Source of the DNA: Nocardia fluminea
GTDB taxonomy: Bacteria; Actinomycetota; Actinomycetes; Mycobacteriales; Mycobacteriaceae
DNA length: 64,000 nt
Reading direction: 5' to 3'
NCBI RefSeq assembly: GCF_002846365.1
Contig: NZ_PJMW01000002.1
Span: 4,712,001 to 4,776,000 of the forward strand
Positions 11,211 through 18,953 of this stretch are shown here, one piece after another; position 1 is the first letter of the stretch, and each line of letters begins with the position of its first letter. The notes below the pieces were generated by a model. That model saw nothing but the letters and a program-made list of their open reading frames with translations. It did no database searches and had not been told where the DNA came from. A program made the position numbers and the translations under genes.

Positions 11211-11555
11211 AACAACAAGTGGGGCGCGATCGCGTTCAGTTCGCAGCAATGGGAAAGCTGGAGCACGAGGGACTGGCCCACCGAGGAGGGGGCGACTTCT
11301 GTGGTGCTGCAGGACTGCGCCATGGACGACTGTCGGATTCTGACCGCGTGGGCCAACGGTTGCGGCGCGCTGGTGTGGAACGACCAGGGCTGGGTCGCCG
11401 CCGCGTCGGGACCTACCCGCAGTGAGGCGGTGCGGAAGGCCATCGACAAACTGTCCGAAGGTGTTCCGATCGCGCGACTGGCCAACTTCGGGTCATCGGA
11501 TTTCAGCGGCACCAAGGTCGTCGACGTGGTCTGCACGTCGAACGTGCGAGGCTGA
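11121..11555 (+). CDS. Secreted DUF4189 protein (copy 1)
   Basis: A 144-residue exported protein. A Sec signal peptide occupies residues 1-30 (hydrophobic core AVFAVAASVLAAGSVLG, cleavage after ADA or DAA). The mature part has the DUF4189 pattern: WGAIA near its start, paired cysteines in DCAMDDC, WANGCGAL and a C-terminal VVCTSN, probably two disulfides. Function of the family is unknown; it is frequent in Nocardia. AGAGGAG lies at good spacing before the ATG. Its own terminator follows, so it is monocistronic. Confidence 0.85.
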   Translation: MSFMGKAVFAVAASVLAAGSVLGAGAADAANNKWGAIAFSSQQWESWSTRDWPTEEGATSVVLQDCAMDDCRILTAWANGCGALVWNDQGWVAAASGPTRSEAVRKAIDKLSEGVPIARLANFGSSDFSGTKVVDVVCTSNVRG

Positions 11556-11605
11556 CGCGCGCGGCGACCTGCACCTCGAACGCCGGCTGATTGACAGCTG
11601 AACTC

Positions 11606-11633
11606 GGGCCCGGATCGGGATGGATCCGGGCCC
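11606..11633 (+). terminator. Terminator after DUF4189 copy 1
   Basis: An 11-base-pair stem GGGCCCGGATC / GATCCGGGCCC with a six-base GGGATG loop, followed by TTGG. The stem is the same as at the end of the suf operon. Confidence 0.8.
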
Positions 11634-11686
11634 TTGGCATTCGATGTCATGTGCTAGGGGCACGGATGTGATGTTCGACTCTGTAG

Positions 11687-11853
11687 TTGGCTATCACCCG
11701 GTAATCAGTGATGATCTTGAAGGTTCCGGACTTCCGGAACAGTTTCCAGAGGAGATCTTTCGAATGAGTTTCATGGGTAAGGCCGTCTTCGCCGTCGCGG
11801 CGTCGGTTCTTGCGGCCGGGTCGGTGCTGAGTGCCGGTGCGGCGAACGCGGCG
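11687..11853 (+). repeat. Direct repeat copy 2: leader plus signal-peptide segment
   Basis: Second copy of the segment at 11045-11210. It includes the TTGGCTATCACC start, the inverted repeat at 11724-11739, the ribosome-binding site and the first 30 codons. The alignment needs one single-base gap in the leader. Confidence 0.85.
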
Positions 11854-12192
11854 GGCGATCAGTGGGGCGCGATGGCCGTGGACGGCAACTGGACCAACGT
11901 CGGTCGTTCGATCAACTACCCCACGCGTGCCGAGGCCGAGGCCGCGGCGATCGAAGAGTGCGGCGCCGATGGTTGCTACGTGGAAGTCAGTTGGGCCAAC
12001 GGTTGCTTGTCCATCGTGGACAACGACCAGTTCTTCGCCTGGGGCAAGGGCGCGACCCGCGCGGAGGCGGAGCGGAATGCCTACAACGCGCTGACCGAGG
12101 GCACCCCGCAGAACCTGCTCGTCAACGTCGGCTCGTCGCAACTGGCCGGCGGTCGCGTGATCAACACGCTCTGCACCGACAACGCGAGCTGA
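11764..12192 (+). CDS. Secreted DUF4189 protein (copy 2)
   Basis: A 142-residue paralog of the preceding gene. The signal peptide is almost identical (MSFMGKAVFAVAASVLAAGS), but the mature region has diverged to roughly one third identity by eye, keeping WGAMAV, cysteines in ECGADGC, SWANGC and TLCTDN. It starts at the ATG matching copy 1 because the duplicated ribosome-binding site AGAGGAG is at the same spacing; the upstream in-frame extension is discarded. Function unknown. Confidence 0.85.
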   Translation: MSFMGKAVFAVAASVLAAGSVLSAGAANAAGDQWGAMAVDGNWTNVGRSINYPTRAEAEAAAIEECGADGCYVEVSWANGCLSIVDNDQFFAWGKGATRAEAERNAYNALTEGTPQNLLVNVGSSQLAGGRVINTLCTDNAS

Positions 12193-12211
12193 TCGGCACC
12201 GCGATTCTCGG

Positions 12212-12239
12212 GGCCCGGATCCTCTCCAGGATCCGGGCC
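12212..12239 (+). terminator. Terminator after DUF4189 copy 2
   Basis: A 12-base-pair stem GGCCCGGATCCT / AGGATCCGGGCC with a CTCC loop, followed by TTTTC. It lies between convergent genes and could stop transcription from both sides. Third occurrence of the GGGCCCGGATC stem in 1.3 kb. Confidence 0.85.
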
Positions 12240-12253
12240 TTTTCTGTTGTGTA

Positions 12254-12877
12254 CTAAGCGTTTTCGACGGTGGCGACCGAGTCTATCCACGCACTGATCA
12301 TGTCAGCGGTACCGACGATGATGGCGTCGAGCTCGGCGTCGTCGAGTTCGACCGAGCGCAACGCGGTGGCGAAGCCCGCGTTCAGCACGACGAAGGCCAT
12401 CACGTCGATGTCGACGTGCTTGATCGGCCCCATGAACTGAATGATGTAGAGCTTGATGAGCATCCGCAGCCGGGGTTCGAATTCGGGGATACCGCTGCCG
12501 TAGAACTGCAGATCGGCGACGAGGGCGCGCACCAGGGGCCCGTTCGCTACGAGGATGTCGACGGCGGAGCGGATCAGGCCGATCACGGCGTCGCGGGGGG
12601 ACTGGCGGGAACTGGCGGTCAGCAGCTGGCTGTAGCGCTCTTCTACCTGCAGGAACAGGCTGTCGTTGAGTTCTTTGACGATCTCGTCGCGGTCGTTGAA
12701 ATACCGGTACAGGGTGCCGATGCTCATGCCCGCTTCGGTCGCGATCCGGTTGGTCGAGGTATTGCCGATGCCCCGGGTGCCGAAAAGATGAGCGGCCACC
12801 GTGAGAATGCGTGTTCTCGTCTCCTTCGCCCGGTCCTGCTTGGGGCGTTTGCGCTGCTTATCGGCTTGCTGGGGCAT
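12254..12877 (-). CDS. TetR family transcriptional regulator
   Basis: A 207-residue regulator. The DNA-binding domain is at residues 18-64 (TRTRILTVAAHLFGTRGIGN, STNRIATEAGMSIGTLYRYF) with a basic N-terminal tail, followed by an all-helical ligand/dimerisation domain. It is divergently arranged with the PucR-type gene at 13037, and the shared 159-base region contains a perfect 18-base dyad. It probably autoregulates and may control the PucR gene; ligand and other targets are unknown. Confidence 0.9.
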   Translation of the reverse strand: MPQQADKQRKRPKQDRAKETRTRILTVAAHLFGTRGIGNTSTNRIATEAGMSIGTLYRYFNDRDEIVKELNDSLFLQVEERYSQLLTASSRQSPRDAVIGLIRSAVDILVANGPLVRALVADLQFYGSGIPEFEPRLRMLIKLYIIQFMGPIKHVDIDVMAFVVLNAGFATALRSVELDDAELDAIIVGTADMISAWIDSVATVENA

Positions 12878-12907
12878 CTATGAACCTCGGCAGAAAGAAG
12901 AGTAGAA

Positions 12908-12925
12908 GGTGAGCGGTTGCTCACC
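12908..12925. promoter_or_regulatory. Candidate TetR operator (perfect dyad)
   Basis: GGTGAGC-GGTT-GCTCACC, a perfect 7+4+7 inverted repeat 31 bases upstream of the TetR start in the divergent region. Size and symmetry fit a TetR dimer. A weaker outer dyad (CCTACA at 12925-12930 with TGTAGG at 12955-12960) is adjacent. Confidence 0.65.
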
Positions 12926-13036
12926 CTACAGTCATGATCACAGAGAAACCGCAGTGTAGGCCATCACATCGGCCCACAAGACGGAAGCACAACCACTACC
13001 GGCGGCGCCGGGGTGTAGAAGAAGGAGGAGTCGACG

Positions 13037-14320
13037 ATGACGATCCCACTGGACGAGACGGCCCTGTGGCAGCCCCTGCGCGATGTCCGGACGATGACCA
13101 GCCGGTTGGTCGGCCATTTCGTCGACAATGTCGCGACCTGCCGGACGCTACCCGGCGATGTGATCGCCGGCGACGTCACCTCGGTCACCCGGATGTGTCT
13201 GGAAATCGTCGGCGGCATGCTGGACGGCCGCGACGAGGAGGTCAAACTGAACCGGCTCGCGGTGGCGGCGGCGGGCTGGGCGCGCGAAGGCGTGCCGATC
13301 GATACGATCCTGCACGCTTTCCACGAGGGCTTCCGGCTCTCCTTCGACGCGGTCTACGACGAGGTGGCCGACGCCGATCGAGCGAGCCTGATCCACGGCT
13401 TCCGCCGGGTCGTCGAGATCTCGGACCTGTTGTGCACCACCGTGACTCGTTCCTACATTCGCGAGCATCGCGAGGCTGTCGGTGAACATCACACGGCGGT
13501 GCACACCCTCACCTCGGCGCTGCTGGCCGGTCAGTCGACCGTCACCATGGCCCGTGAGGTCGGCATCACCGTCTCCGACGCGTATTCGGTGCTCGCTCTC
13601 TCGATCGGGGCGCACCCCGACGAGCGCGACCCGCGTGTGAACGGTGCCGTGGTGGCTCGGCGCAAGCTGCGCCGGGTGCAGACGGCGTTGGCGCATCGGT
13701 GCGGTGAACAGGTGCTGTCGCTGCTGTCGATCGATGGCGGAACCTTGCTGATCCCGGCCGATCTGCTGGTCGGTGAGCAGCTCGACGCGCTGGTCGAAGC
13801 GTTGTCGCGGGCCGCGCACGTCGACATCACCGCGGCACTGGTGCCCGCCACCACGCCGGAGATCCCCGACGCGGCCCAGCGCGCCCACGAACTCCTGGAC
13901 ATGGTGGAGCGTCTCGACAGCGCGCCGGGTCTGTACCGCTTCGGCGACCTGGCTCTGGAGTACCAGCTCACCCGTCCCGGTCCCGGCCGCGCCCGGCTCG
14001 GTGAACTCCTGGCTCCCCTCGACAACCACCCGGAGCTCTACGAAACGCTGCGCGTGCACATCGCCAACAACATGAACCGCCAGCGCACCGCCCGGCTGCT
14101 GCACATCCACACCAACACCGTCGACTACCGCCTCCGCCGGGTAGCCCAGCTCACCGGCCTCGACCCCGCCCAATCCTCAGGTCTGTGGCAACTGCGTTCC
14201 TCGATGATCGCCCGCAGCTTCCACACCGGCCCCCACGCCACCACCGTCACCGAAGCCAGAATCCCCCGCCGCCCCGCCCCACACCCCTACTCCGACCTGG
14301 ACGGCGTCCGCTCGGCCTGA
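13037..14320 (+). CDS. PucR/CdaR family helix-turn-helix regulator
   Basis: A 427-residue regulator. The C-terminal PucR-type HTH is clear at residues about 335-395 (LRVHIANNMNRQRTARLLHI, HTNTVDYRLRRVAQLTGLD). The N-terminal half resembles the RsbRD-like N-terminal region of such proteins (sensing or dimerisation), and the middle matches a CdaR GGDEF-like region. A strong GAAGGAGGAG site sits before the ATG. Family members often control purine, amino acid or polyhydroxyalkanoate genes; no such target is adjacent. Followed by a terminator. Confidence 0.88.
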   Translation: MTIPLDETALWQPLRDVRTMTSRLVGHFVDNVATCRTLPGDVIAGDVTSVTRMCLEIVGGMLDGRDEEVKLNRLAVAAAGWAREGVPIDTILHAFHEGFRLSFDAVYDEVADADRASLIHGFRRVVEISDLLCTTVTRSYIREHREAVGEHHTAVHTLTSALLAGQSTVTMAREVGITVSDAYSVLALSIGAHPDERDPRVNGAVVARRKLRRVQTALAHRCGEQVLSLLSIDGGTLLIPADLLVGEQLDALVEALSRAAHVDITAALVPATTPEIPDAAQRAHELLDMVERLDSAPGLYRFGDLALEYQLTRPGPGRARLGELLAPLDNHPELYETLRVHIANNMNRQRTARLLHIHTNTVDYRLRRVAQLTGLDPAQSSGLWQLRSSMIARSFHTGPHATTVTEARIPRRPAPHPYSDLDGVRSA

Positions 14321-14332
14321 ACCCGGCTCCCC

Positions 14333-14375
14333 GGCCCCGGCACTGCGATCGTCAAAACGTCGCGGTGCCGGGGCC
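14333..14375 (+). terminator. Terminator after PucR-type gene
   Basis: An 11-base-pair stem GGCCCCGGCAC / GTGCCGGGGCC with a 21-base loop that can form a short inner helix (GCGA/TCGC), followed by TTCGGC. Confidence 0.75.
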
Positions 14376-14480
14376 TTCGGCTGTTCCGCAGTCCGCCGAG
14401 TGACGACCGGACGGGCGGATCGGAAACGAAGCGAACCCGGTTTCGATATATGGTTACATAGACCAAAACTAGGAGGGGTG

Positions 14481-15035
14481 ATGACCGCCGAATCTGTAGA
14501 GCAGTTGTGCCGGGCGATCGAGCAGGGCGCGGCGCCGAAGTACCTGGCGTTCTGGGGGCACAGCCCACGTCGTGACGGGACGATCGGCTCGAGCAGCCTC
14601 AGTCAGTGGTGGCCCGCGACCTTCGTGCTCGACGGGGTGGAATTCACCAGTGCCGAGCACTACATGATGTGGCGCAAGGCGAAGCTGTTCGACGACGAGT
14701 CGACCGCGGCGAAAATCCTCGGCGTCGGTCATCCGAGCCAGGCGAAGAAGCTCGGTAGGCAGATTCGCGACTTCGACGAAAGTGTGTGGGAACGCGCGCG
14801 ATTCGGCATCGTGGTGGCGGGGAGTGTGGCCAAGTTCGGGCAGGACGACGCGCTGCGGAGGTATCTGGTCGGCACCGGTGCGCGCGTACTCGTCGAAGCC
14901 AGTCCGGTGGACCGGATCTGGGGGATCGGGATGGCCGCCGATGATCCCGGTGCGCTGGATCCCGCGCGGTGGAAGGGCCGCAATCTGCTCGGGTTCGCGT
15001 TGATGCGGGCGCGGGACGAGTTGATCGGGCGGTAG
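14481..15035 (+). CDS. NADAR family protein (YbiA-like N-glycosidase / ADP-ribose hydrolase family)
   Basis: A 184-residue single-domain NADAR protein. Landmarks: FWGHSP near residue 25, SQWW, the motif EFTSAEHYMMWRKA (residues 55-68), VEASPVDRIWGIG and WKGRNLLGFALM at the end. Family members hydrolyse N-glycosidic bonds in riboflavin intermediates, and some remove ADP-ribose from guanine bases in DNA opposite DarT-like toxins. No riboflavin gene or DarT-like toxin is adjacent, so it looks like an orphan. The ATG at 14481 follows AGGAGGGG at ideal spacing; the upstream frame extension is ignored. The region just upstream is unusually AT-rich. Confidence 0.88.
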   Translation: MTAESVEQLCRAIEQGAAPKYLAFWGHSPRRDGTIGSSSLSQWWPATFVLDGVEFTSAEHYMMWRKAKLFDDESTAAKILGVGHPSQAKKLGRQIRDFDESVWERARFGIVVAGSVAKFGQDDALRRYLVGTGARVLVEASPVDRIWGIGMAADDPGALDPARWKGRNLLGFALMRARDELIGR

Positions 15036-15137
15036 ACAGCGGGCGCTAGGTGTCGGTGGGCGTTGTTAGTCTGTGGTCGATGCGCGGTTCGGGAGGAATC
15101 GGGCGCGGAGTGGATATTTCGACGGGGAGAATCTCTG

Positions 15138-15638
15138 ATGTCTGTTGTGGGCAAATATGCCCTCGGTGTGGCCGCGCTGTCCGCGGTGGGCGCATTCATT
15201 GTGGTGAACGCGGGGCCCGCCGCGGCGGGGGAGAGCGGTGTGGCGATCGCGGAGGCGCCGGGGTACACCGCCGTGTCACGTGATGGTGGATTCGAGACCG
15301 CGTCGGGGGACCTGTACGGCGCGCTGGCGTTGTCGGCGGACCGCGCCGTGGTGGCCTCGGCGGTGAACTACGGCACCTGGGCGGCGGCGAGCCGGGCCGC
15401 GCTCGACGAGTGCGGTGTCCGGGATTGCCAGGTCGTGGTCGAATTCCGCAACGCCTGCGGTGCCGTGGCCCAGGGCGCGGACTACCGCTTCGGCTGGGCG
15501 TGGGATCACTCCCTGGCGGCGGCCGAACGTACCGCGGTGGACGTACTCGGTATCAGTGCGGCCCCGTTCCCGGATCCGGGTTCGGCGTCGCCGCGTGCGG
15601 CCGGTGTCATCCTGTCGGCGTGCACGGCGAACGTGTAG
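15138..15638 (+). CDS. Secreted DUF4189-like protein (copy 3, diverged)
   Basis: A 166-residue exported protein. The signal peptide is at residues 1-31 (YALGVAALSAVGAFIVVNAG, PAAAG). The mature domain has the DUF4189 layout: LYGALALS, cysteines in ECGVRDCQVVVEFRNACGAV, FGWAWDHS and a final SACTAN. It is clearly related to the two genes near 11-12 kb but not part of the recent duplication, because its leader and signal peptide differ. Function unknown. Confidence 0.75.
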   Translation: MSVVGKYALGVAALSAVGAFIVVNAGPAAAGESGVAIAEAPGYTAVSRDGGFETASGDLYGALALSADRAVVASAVNYGTWAAASRAALDECGVRDCQVVVEFRNACGAVAQGADYRFGWAWDHSLAAAERTAVDVLGISAAPFPDPGSASPRAAGVILSACTANV

Positions 15639-15650
15639 GAACGCGAAGCA

Positions 15651-15684
15651 GCGGGGGCACGGGCCGAACAGGCTCGTGCCCCGC
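15651..15684. terminator. Bidirectional terminator between DUF4189 gene and metI
   Basis: GCGGGGGCACGGGCC pairs with GGCTCGTGCCCCGC with one bulged G and one G-T pair; loop GAACA. It lies between convergent genes, six bases from the metI stop. Confidence 0.75.
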
Positions 15685-15689
15685 TGGAT

Positions 15690-16352
15690 TCAGCGGCGCA
15701 GTACCTTCCTGGCCAGCCAGTTGCCGAAGAACTGCACACCTTGGACGCCGGCGACGATGATCAGCACCGCCACGAGGGTGACCTGCCACTGGAATTGCTG
15801 ATACCCGTAGACAATGGCGAAATCGCCGAGCCCGCCACCGCCGACGGTGCCGGCCATCGCGGAGATATCGACGATCGAGATCACCACGAAGGTATAGCCG
15901 AGAATCAACGGCCCCAATGCCTCCGGGATGAGCAGCGTGAGAATGATCCGCAACGGTCCCGCGCCGACCGCACGCGCGGACTCGATCACGCCGGGATCGA
16001 CCGTCACCAGGTTCTGCTCCACGATCCGCGCGATCCCGAACGAGGCCGCGACGATCATCACGAACAACGCCGCCTCCGAGCCGATCGTGGTGCCGACCAC
16101 CTCCAAGGTGACCGGGCCGAGCGCGGCCAGCAGGATGATGAACGGAATAGGGCGCACCACGTTGACGATCACATTCAGCACGAAATAGACCGGCCCGTTC
16201 GCCAGCAGCCCGCCCTTGCGGGTCGTGTACAGCGCGGTCCCGAGCACCAGCCCGACCAGCCCCGCGACGACGAACGTCACGCCGACCAAATAGATGGTGG
16301 TCCCGATCGCCTCGAACAGCGTAGGCCGCAGCTTCTCCCAGTTGGTCTCCAT
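15690..16352 (-). CDS. metI: MetI, methionine ABC transporter permease
   Basis: A 220-residue permease with five hydrophobic segments. The coupling EAA-type loop is in SARAVGAGPLRIILTLLIPEA, typical of MetI. It forms the channel for methionine uptake with MetN and MetQ. Its ATG shares one base with the metN stop (TGATG). Last gene of the metQ-metN-metI operon. Confidence 0.93.
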   Translation of the reverse strand: METNWEKLRPTLFEAIGTTIYLVGVTFVVAGLVGLVLGTALYTTRKGGLLANGPVYFVLNVIVNVVRPIPFIILLAALGPVTLEVVGTTIGSEAALFVMIVAASFGIARIVEQNLVTVDPGVIESARAVGAGPLRIILTLLIPEALGPLILGYTFVVISIVDISAMAGTVGGGGLGDFAIVYGYQQFQWQVTLVAVLIIVAGVQGVQFFGNWLARKVLRR

Positions 16353-17365
16353 CAGCGCGCCTTCCGCTCCAGGTCGGCGACCACGCGATCCAGCGCGGCG
16401 TCGGGTCCGTGCAACGCCAGGGTGACACTGCCGAAAGTCCTGTCCTGCAACGTGCTCACCCCGCCGTAGACGATCTCGAAGCGCACGTCGGCGGCGGTGG
16501 CGGCGGCCAGCGCCGCGCCGAGTCCGCTGTGGTCGTCGATGTCGACGGTGACCAACCGGCCGCCGTGCAGCTCCCGCAACCGATCCAGTTCCGTCGCGTC
16601 GGGCCGGTTGTGCAGCACCGTCGCCACGAACGACCGAGTCGGTGCGGCCTGCGGCGCGGCGAAAACATCGAAGGTGGACGCCAATTCGACGATCCGGCCC
16701 TCGGCGAGCACCGCCACCCGGTCGGCGACCGCACGGATCACATCCATCTCGTGGGTGATCACCACGATGGTCACCCCGAGTTCGGCATTGATCTTCTTCA
16801 GCAATCGCAGCACCTCGGCCGTGGTCTCCGGGTCCAGGGCGGAGGTGGCCTCGTCGGCGAGCAACAGCGAGGGCGAGGTCGCCAGCGCCCTGGCGATCCC
16901 GACCCGCTGCTTCTGTCCGCCCGAGAGCTGGTCGGGGTAGGCACGGGCCTTGTCGGTGAGCCCGACGAAGTCGAGCAACTCGGCCACGCGGGCCTTGCGT
17001 TCGGCCCGTTTCCAGCCCGCCACCTTCAACGGGTACTCGATATTGCCCGCGGCGGTGCGGGATCGGAACAGGTTGAACTGCTGGAACACCATGCCGATAT
17101 CGCGACGCAGCCTGCGTACCGCCGACTCCGGCACCCCGGTGATGGGGGTGCCGGAAATCGTGACGGTGCCCGACGTGGGTTTGTCCAGCGCGTTGATCAG
17201 CCGTACCAGCGTGGACTTGCCCGCTCCGGAGTAGCCGATGACGCCGAAGATCTCACCCGGTTCGATCCGCAGGTCGATATCGTCGAGCGCGGTGTGCCGG
17301 TCGTCGCCGCTACCGAAAACCTTCGTGACGGAACGGAATTCGACAGCCGCCGGGCCCGCGCTCAC
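16352..17365 (-). CDS. metN: MetN, methionine ABC transporter ATPase
   Basis: A 337-residue ATPase. Walker A GYSGAGKSTL near residue 44, Q-loop VFQQFNLF, signature LSGGQKQRVGIARAL, Walker B LLLADEATSALDP, switch VVITHEMDV. The C-terminal NIL domain (residues about 260-337) senses cytoplasmic methionine and inhibits transport in E. coli MetN. The GTG start overlaps the metQ stop (GTGA). Confidence 0.94.
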   Translation of the reverse strand: MSAGPAAVEFRSVTKVFGSGDDRHTALDDIDLRIEPGEIFGVIGYSGAGKSTLVRLINALDKPTSGTVTISGTPITGVPESAVRRLRRDIGMVFQQFNLFRSRTAAGNIEYPLKVAGWKRAERKARVAELLDFVGLTDKARAYPDQLSGGQKQRVGIARALATSPSLLLADEATSALDPETTAEVLRLLKKINAELGVTIVVITHEMDVIRAVADRVAVLAEGRIVELASTFDVFAAPQAAPTRSFVATVLHNRPDATELDRLRELHGGRLVTVDIDDHSGLGAALAAATAADVRFEIVYGGVSTLQDRTFGSVTLALHGPDAALDRVVADLERKAR

Positions 17366-18234
17366 TTGGCCGTGCGGATGCCCTGCTGCACCCGGTCCAG
17401 GATCTGCTCGAGTTCGGGACCGGGACGGTTCACCGCGACCGCGGTGCCCTTGGTGGTTTCGGCGTGCGCGGTGGCCACCGCCGGGTCCTTCCAGATCTCG
17501 ACCAGCTTCAGGTACGTCGGATTCGTCTTGTCCTCGGCGCGGCTGACGATCACATTGATGTACGGCTCGGCGGCCGGATTGTTCGGATCATCCTTGTACA
17601 GGGCCGATTTCGGATCCACGCCCGAACGGTCGAGGAAGGTGTTGTTGATCACCGAACCGTCGACCGACGGCAGCGACAACGCGGTCTGGGCGGCATCGAC
17701 GGGAGTCACGCGCACCTTGGAAGCGGCTTTGTCGATGTCGGCGGGGGTCGGCTGGACCGACGTGCCGGTGATCTTCAGCAGGCCGGCGGCCTGCAGCACG
17801 AACAGCGCACGCGCCTGGTTGGTCGGATCGTTGGGGATCGCGATCTCGCCGCCCGCCGGGATATCGGCGAGCGCCTTGTGCTTCTTCGAGTAAAGACCCA
17901 GCGGCACAATATAAGTCGAGCCGATCGGGGTGAGCGTGTCCGAGCTCGCCACGTTGTACTGGCCGAGGAACTGCAGATGCTGGAACAGGTTGAGGTCGAT
18001 CTGTTTCTGCGACAGCGCCGTATTCGGCTGCTTGTAATCGGAGAAATTGGTGACCTTCAAGGTGATGCCCTGCTCCTTGGCCTTCTGTTCGAAGACCTCG
18101 AAAGCCTTGTCCTTGTCGGTGGTGCCGATCCGCACCACCGTGCCCGAGGCGTCGTCATCGGAACCGCACGCGGTCAGGGTGAGGGCCGCGGTCGCTATCA
18201 GCACCGGGATCGCCAGTGTCCGACGGAATTTCAC
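17362..18234 (-). CDS. metQ: MetQ, methionine-binding lipoprotein
   Basis: A 290-residue NlpA/MetQ family binding protein. The lipobox LTAC is at residues 20-23, so it is anchored at the outer face of the membrane as a lipoprotein. The SDYKQPNTALSQKQIDLNLF region (residues about 65-85) and NDPTNQARALFVLQAAGL are family hallmarks. First gene of the operon, preceded by a structured leader that may control it. Confidence 0.94.
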   Translation of the reverse strand: MKFRRTLAIPVLIATAALTLTACGSDDDASGTVVRIGTTDKDKAFEVFEQKAKEQGITLKVTNFSDYKQPNTALSQKQIDLNLFQHLQFLGQYNVASSDTLTPIGSTYIVPLGLYSKKHKALADIPAGGEIAIPNDPTNQARALFVLQAAGLLKITGTSVQPTPADIDKAASKVRVTPVDAAQTALSLPSVDGSVINNTFLDRSGVDPKSALYKDDPNNPAAEPYINVIVSRAEDKTNPTYLKLVEIWKDPAVATAHAETTKGTAVAVNRPGPELEQILDRVQQGIRTAK

Positions 18235-18256
18235 TTGTACTCCCGAATTGCTAGCA

Positions 18257-18331
18257 GAGGATGAACTCGGTCATCCAAGCCGTTGGCGCAACCCGCCGAC
18301 AACGGTTTGACTTGCCATGAGCGAAATCCTC
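18257..18331 (-). ncRNA. Structured leader RNA candidate upstream of metQNI
   Basis: On the minus strand, 5' GAGGAT (18331-18326) and 3' ATCCTC (18262-18257) can close an element with nested helices: TCAT/ATGA, CAAG/CTTG, CCGTT/AACGG and GGCG/CGCC around a GGTTG loop (in + coordinates CAAG 18276-18279 with CTTG 18311-18314, CCGTT 18280-18284 with AACGG 18301-18305). It lies 22 bases before the metQ ATG. By eye it lacks the SAM-I and SAM-IV cores, so it is an unassigned cis-regulatory RNA candidate. Confidence 0.4.
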
Positions 18332-18401
18332 GCAAACACTGGGACGCCCGTCTAACTTGTGAGCACCGCGCATCCCGCGCCGCCCCCCACTGCGCGGTGG
18401 A

Positions 18402-18938
18402 TCAGCGCAGTGGGTGCTCGATCGACAGTCTGCCGCGGCGGACGAGATCGCGTTTGGTGATCGGCGGCAGTGCGGCGTCGTCGCCGGGGGCTGCGGGGTT
18501 GGGCCGCACCAGCAGAGTGACGGTCGCGGCGGGCACGAATCCATTGCTGGTCATCAGTGCGGCCGAGGCGCTGTTGCGGTCCTCGACATCGGTGACGATA
18601 TGGCGGGCGCCGCGCGCGAACAGCGCCTCCGAGCACACGTTCACCAACCGTCGCGCGATGCCGTGGCCCTGCATATCGGGGGCGACCGCGATCCACTCCA
18701 GATACGCCCAGTCGTCGCGATGCTCGAACTCCATCGACCCGAGGACGAACCCGACGACCCGGTCGGAATCCAGGGCTACCCAGCAGGCGTTGTCGGGGCT
18801 GTCGAGGTGCTCGGCGACGGCCGTGAGCGACCACGACGTATACGGCTTGATGGTGGTGTCGAAGACCTGATGGCCGAGGTCGAGGACTTGACGCAGATGT
18901 CCCAATCCCATCGGCACGACAGCGATGGCGGTGTCCAT
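18402..18938 (-). CDS. GNAT family N-acetyltransferase
   Basis: A 178-residue GNAT protein with the acetyl-CoA motif in AVAPDMQGHGIARRLVNV (Q-x-x-G-x-A form, residues about 87-100) and the preceding beta strand AYLEWI. Acceptor substrate unknown; the overall type is close to RimI-like acetyltransferases. It is 15 bases downstream of ku on the same strand and probably cotranscribed with it. The C-terminal tail is rich in arginine and proline. Confidence 0.85.
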   Translation of the reverse strand: MDTAIAVVPMGLGHLRQVLDLGHQVFDTTIKPYTSWSLTAVAEHLDSPDNACWVALDSDRVVGFVLGSMEFEHRDDWAYLEWIAVAPDMQGHGIARRLVNVCSEALFARGARHIVTDVEDRNSASAALMTSNGFVPAATVTLLVRPNPAAPGDDAALPPITKRDLVRRGRLSIEHPLR

Positions 18939-18953
18939 AGCGGCCAGTGTGCC

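Noticed and set aside
15036..15137. Upstream extension of the third DUF4189 gene to 15063
   Set aside because: The ATG at 15138 starts directly at the signal peptide; upstream codons add a non-signal tail.
18257..18331. SAM-I or SAM-IV riboswitch before metQ
   Set aside because: The nested helices are present but the conserved cores of these classes are not; kept only as an unassigned structured leader.
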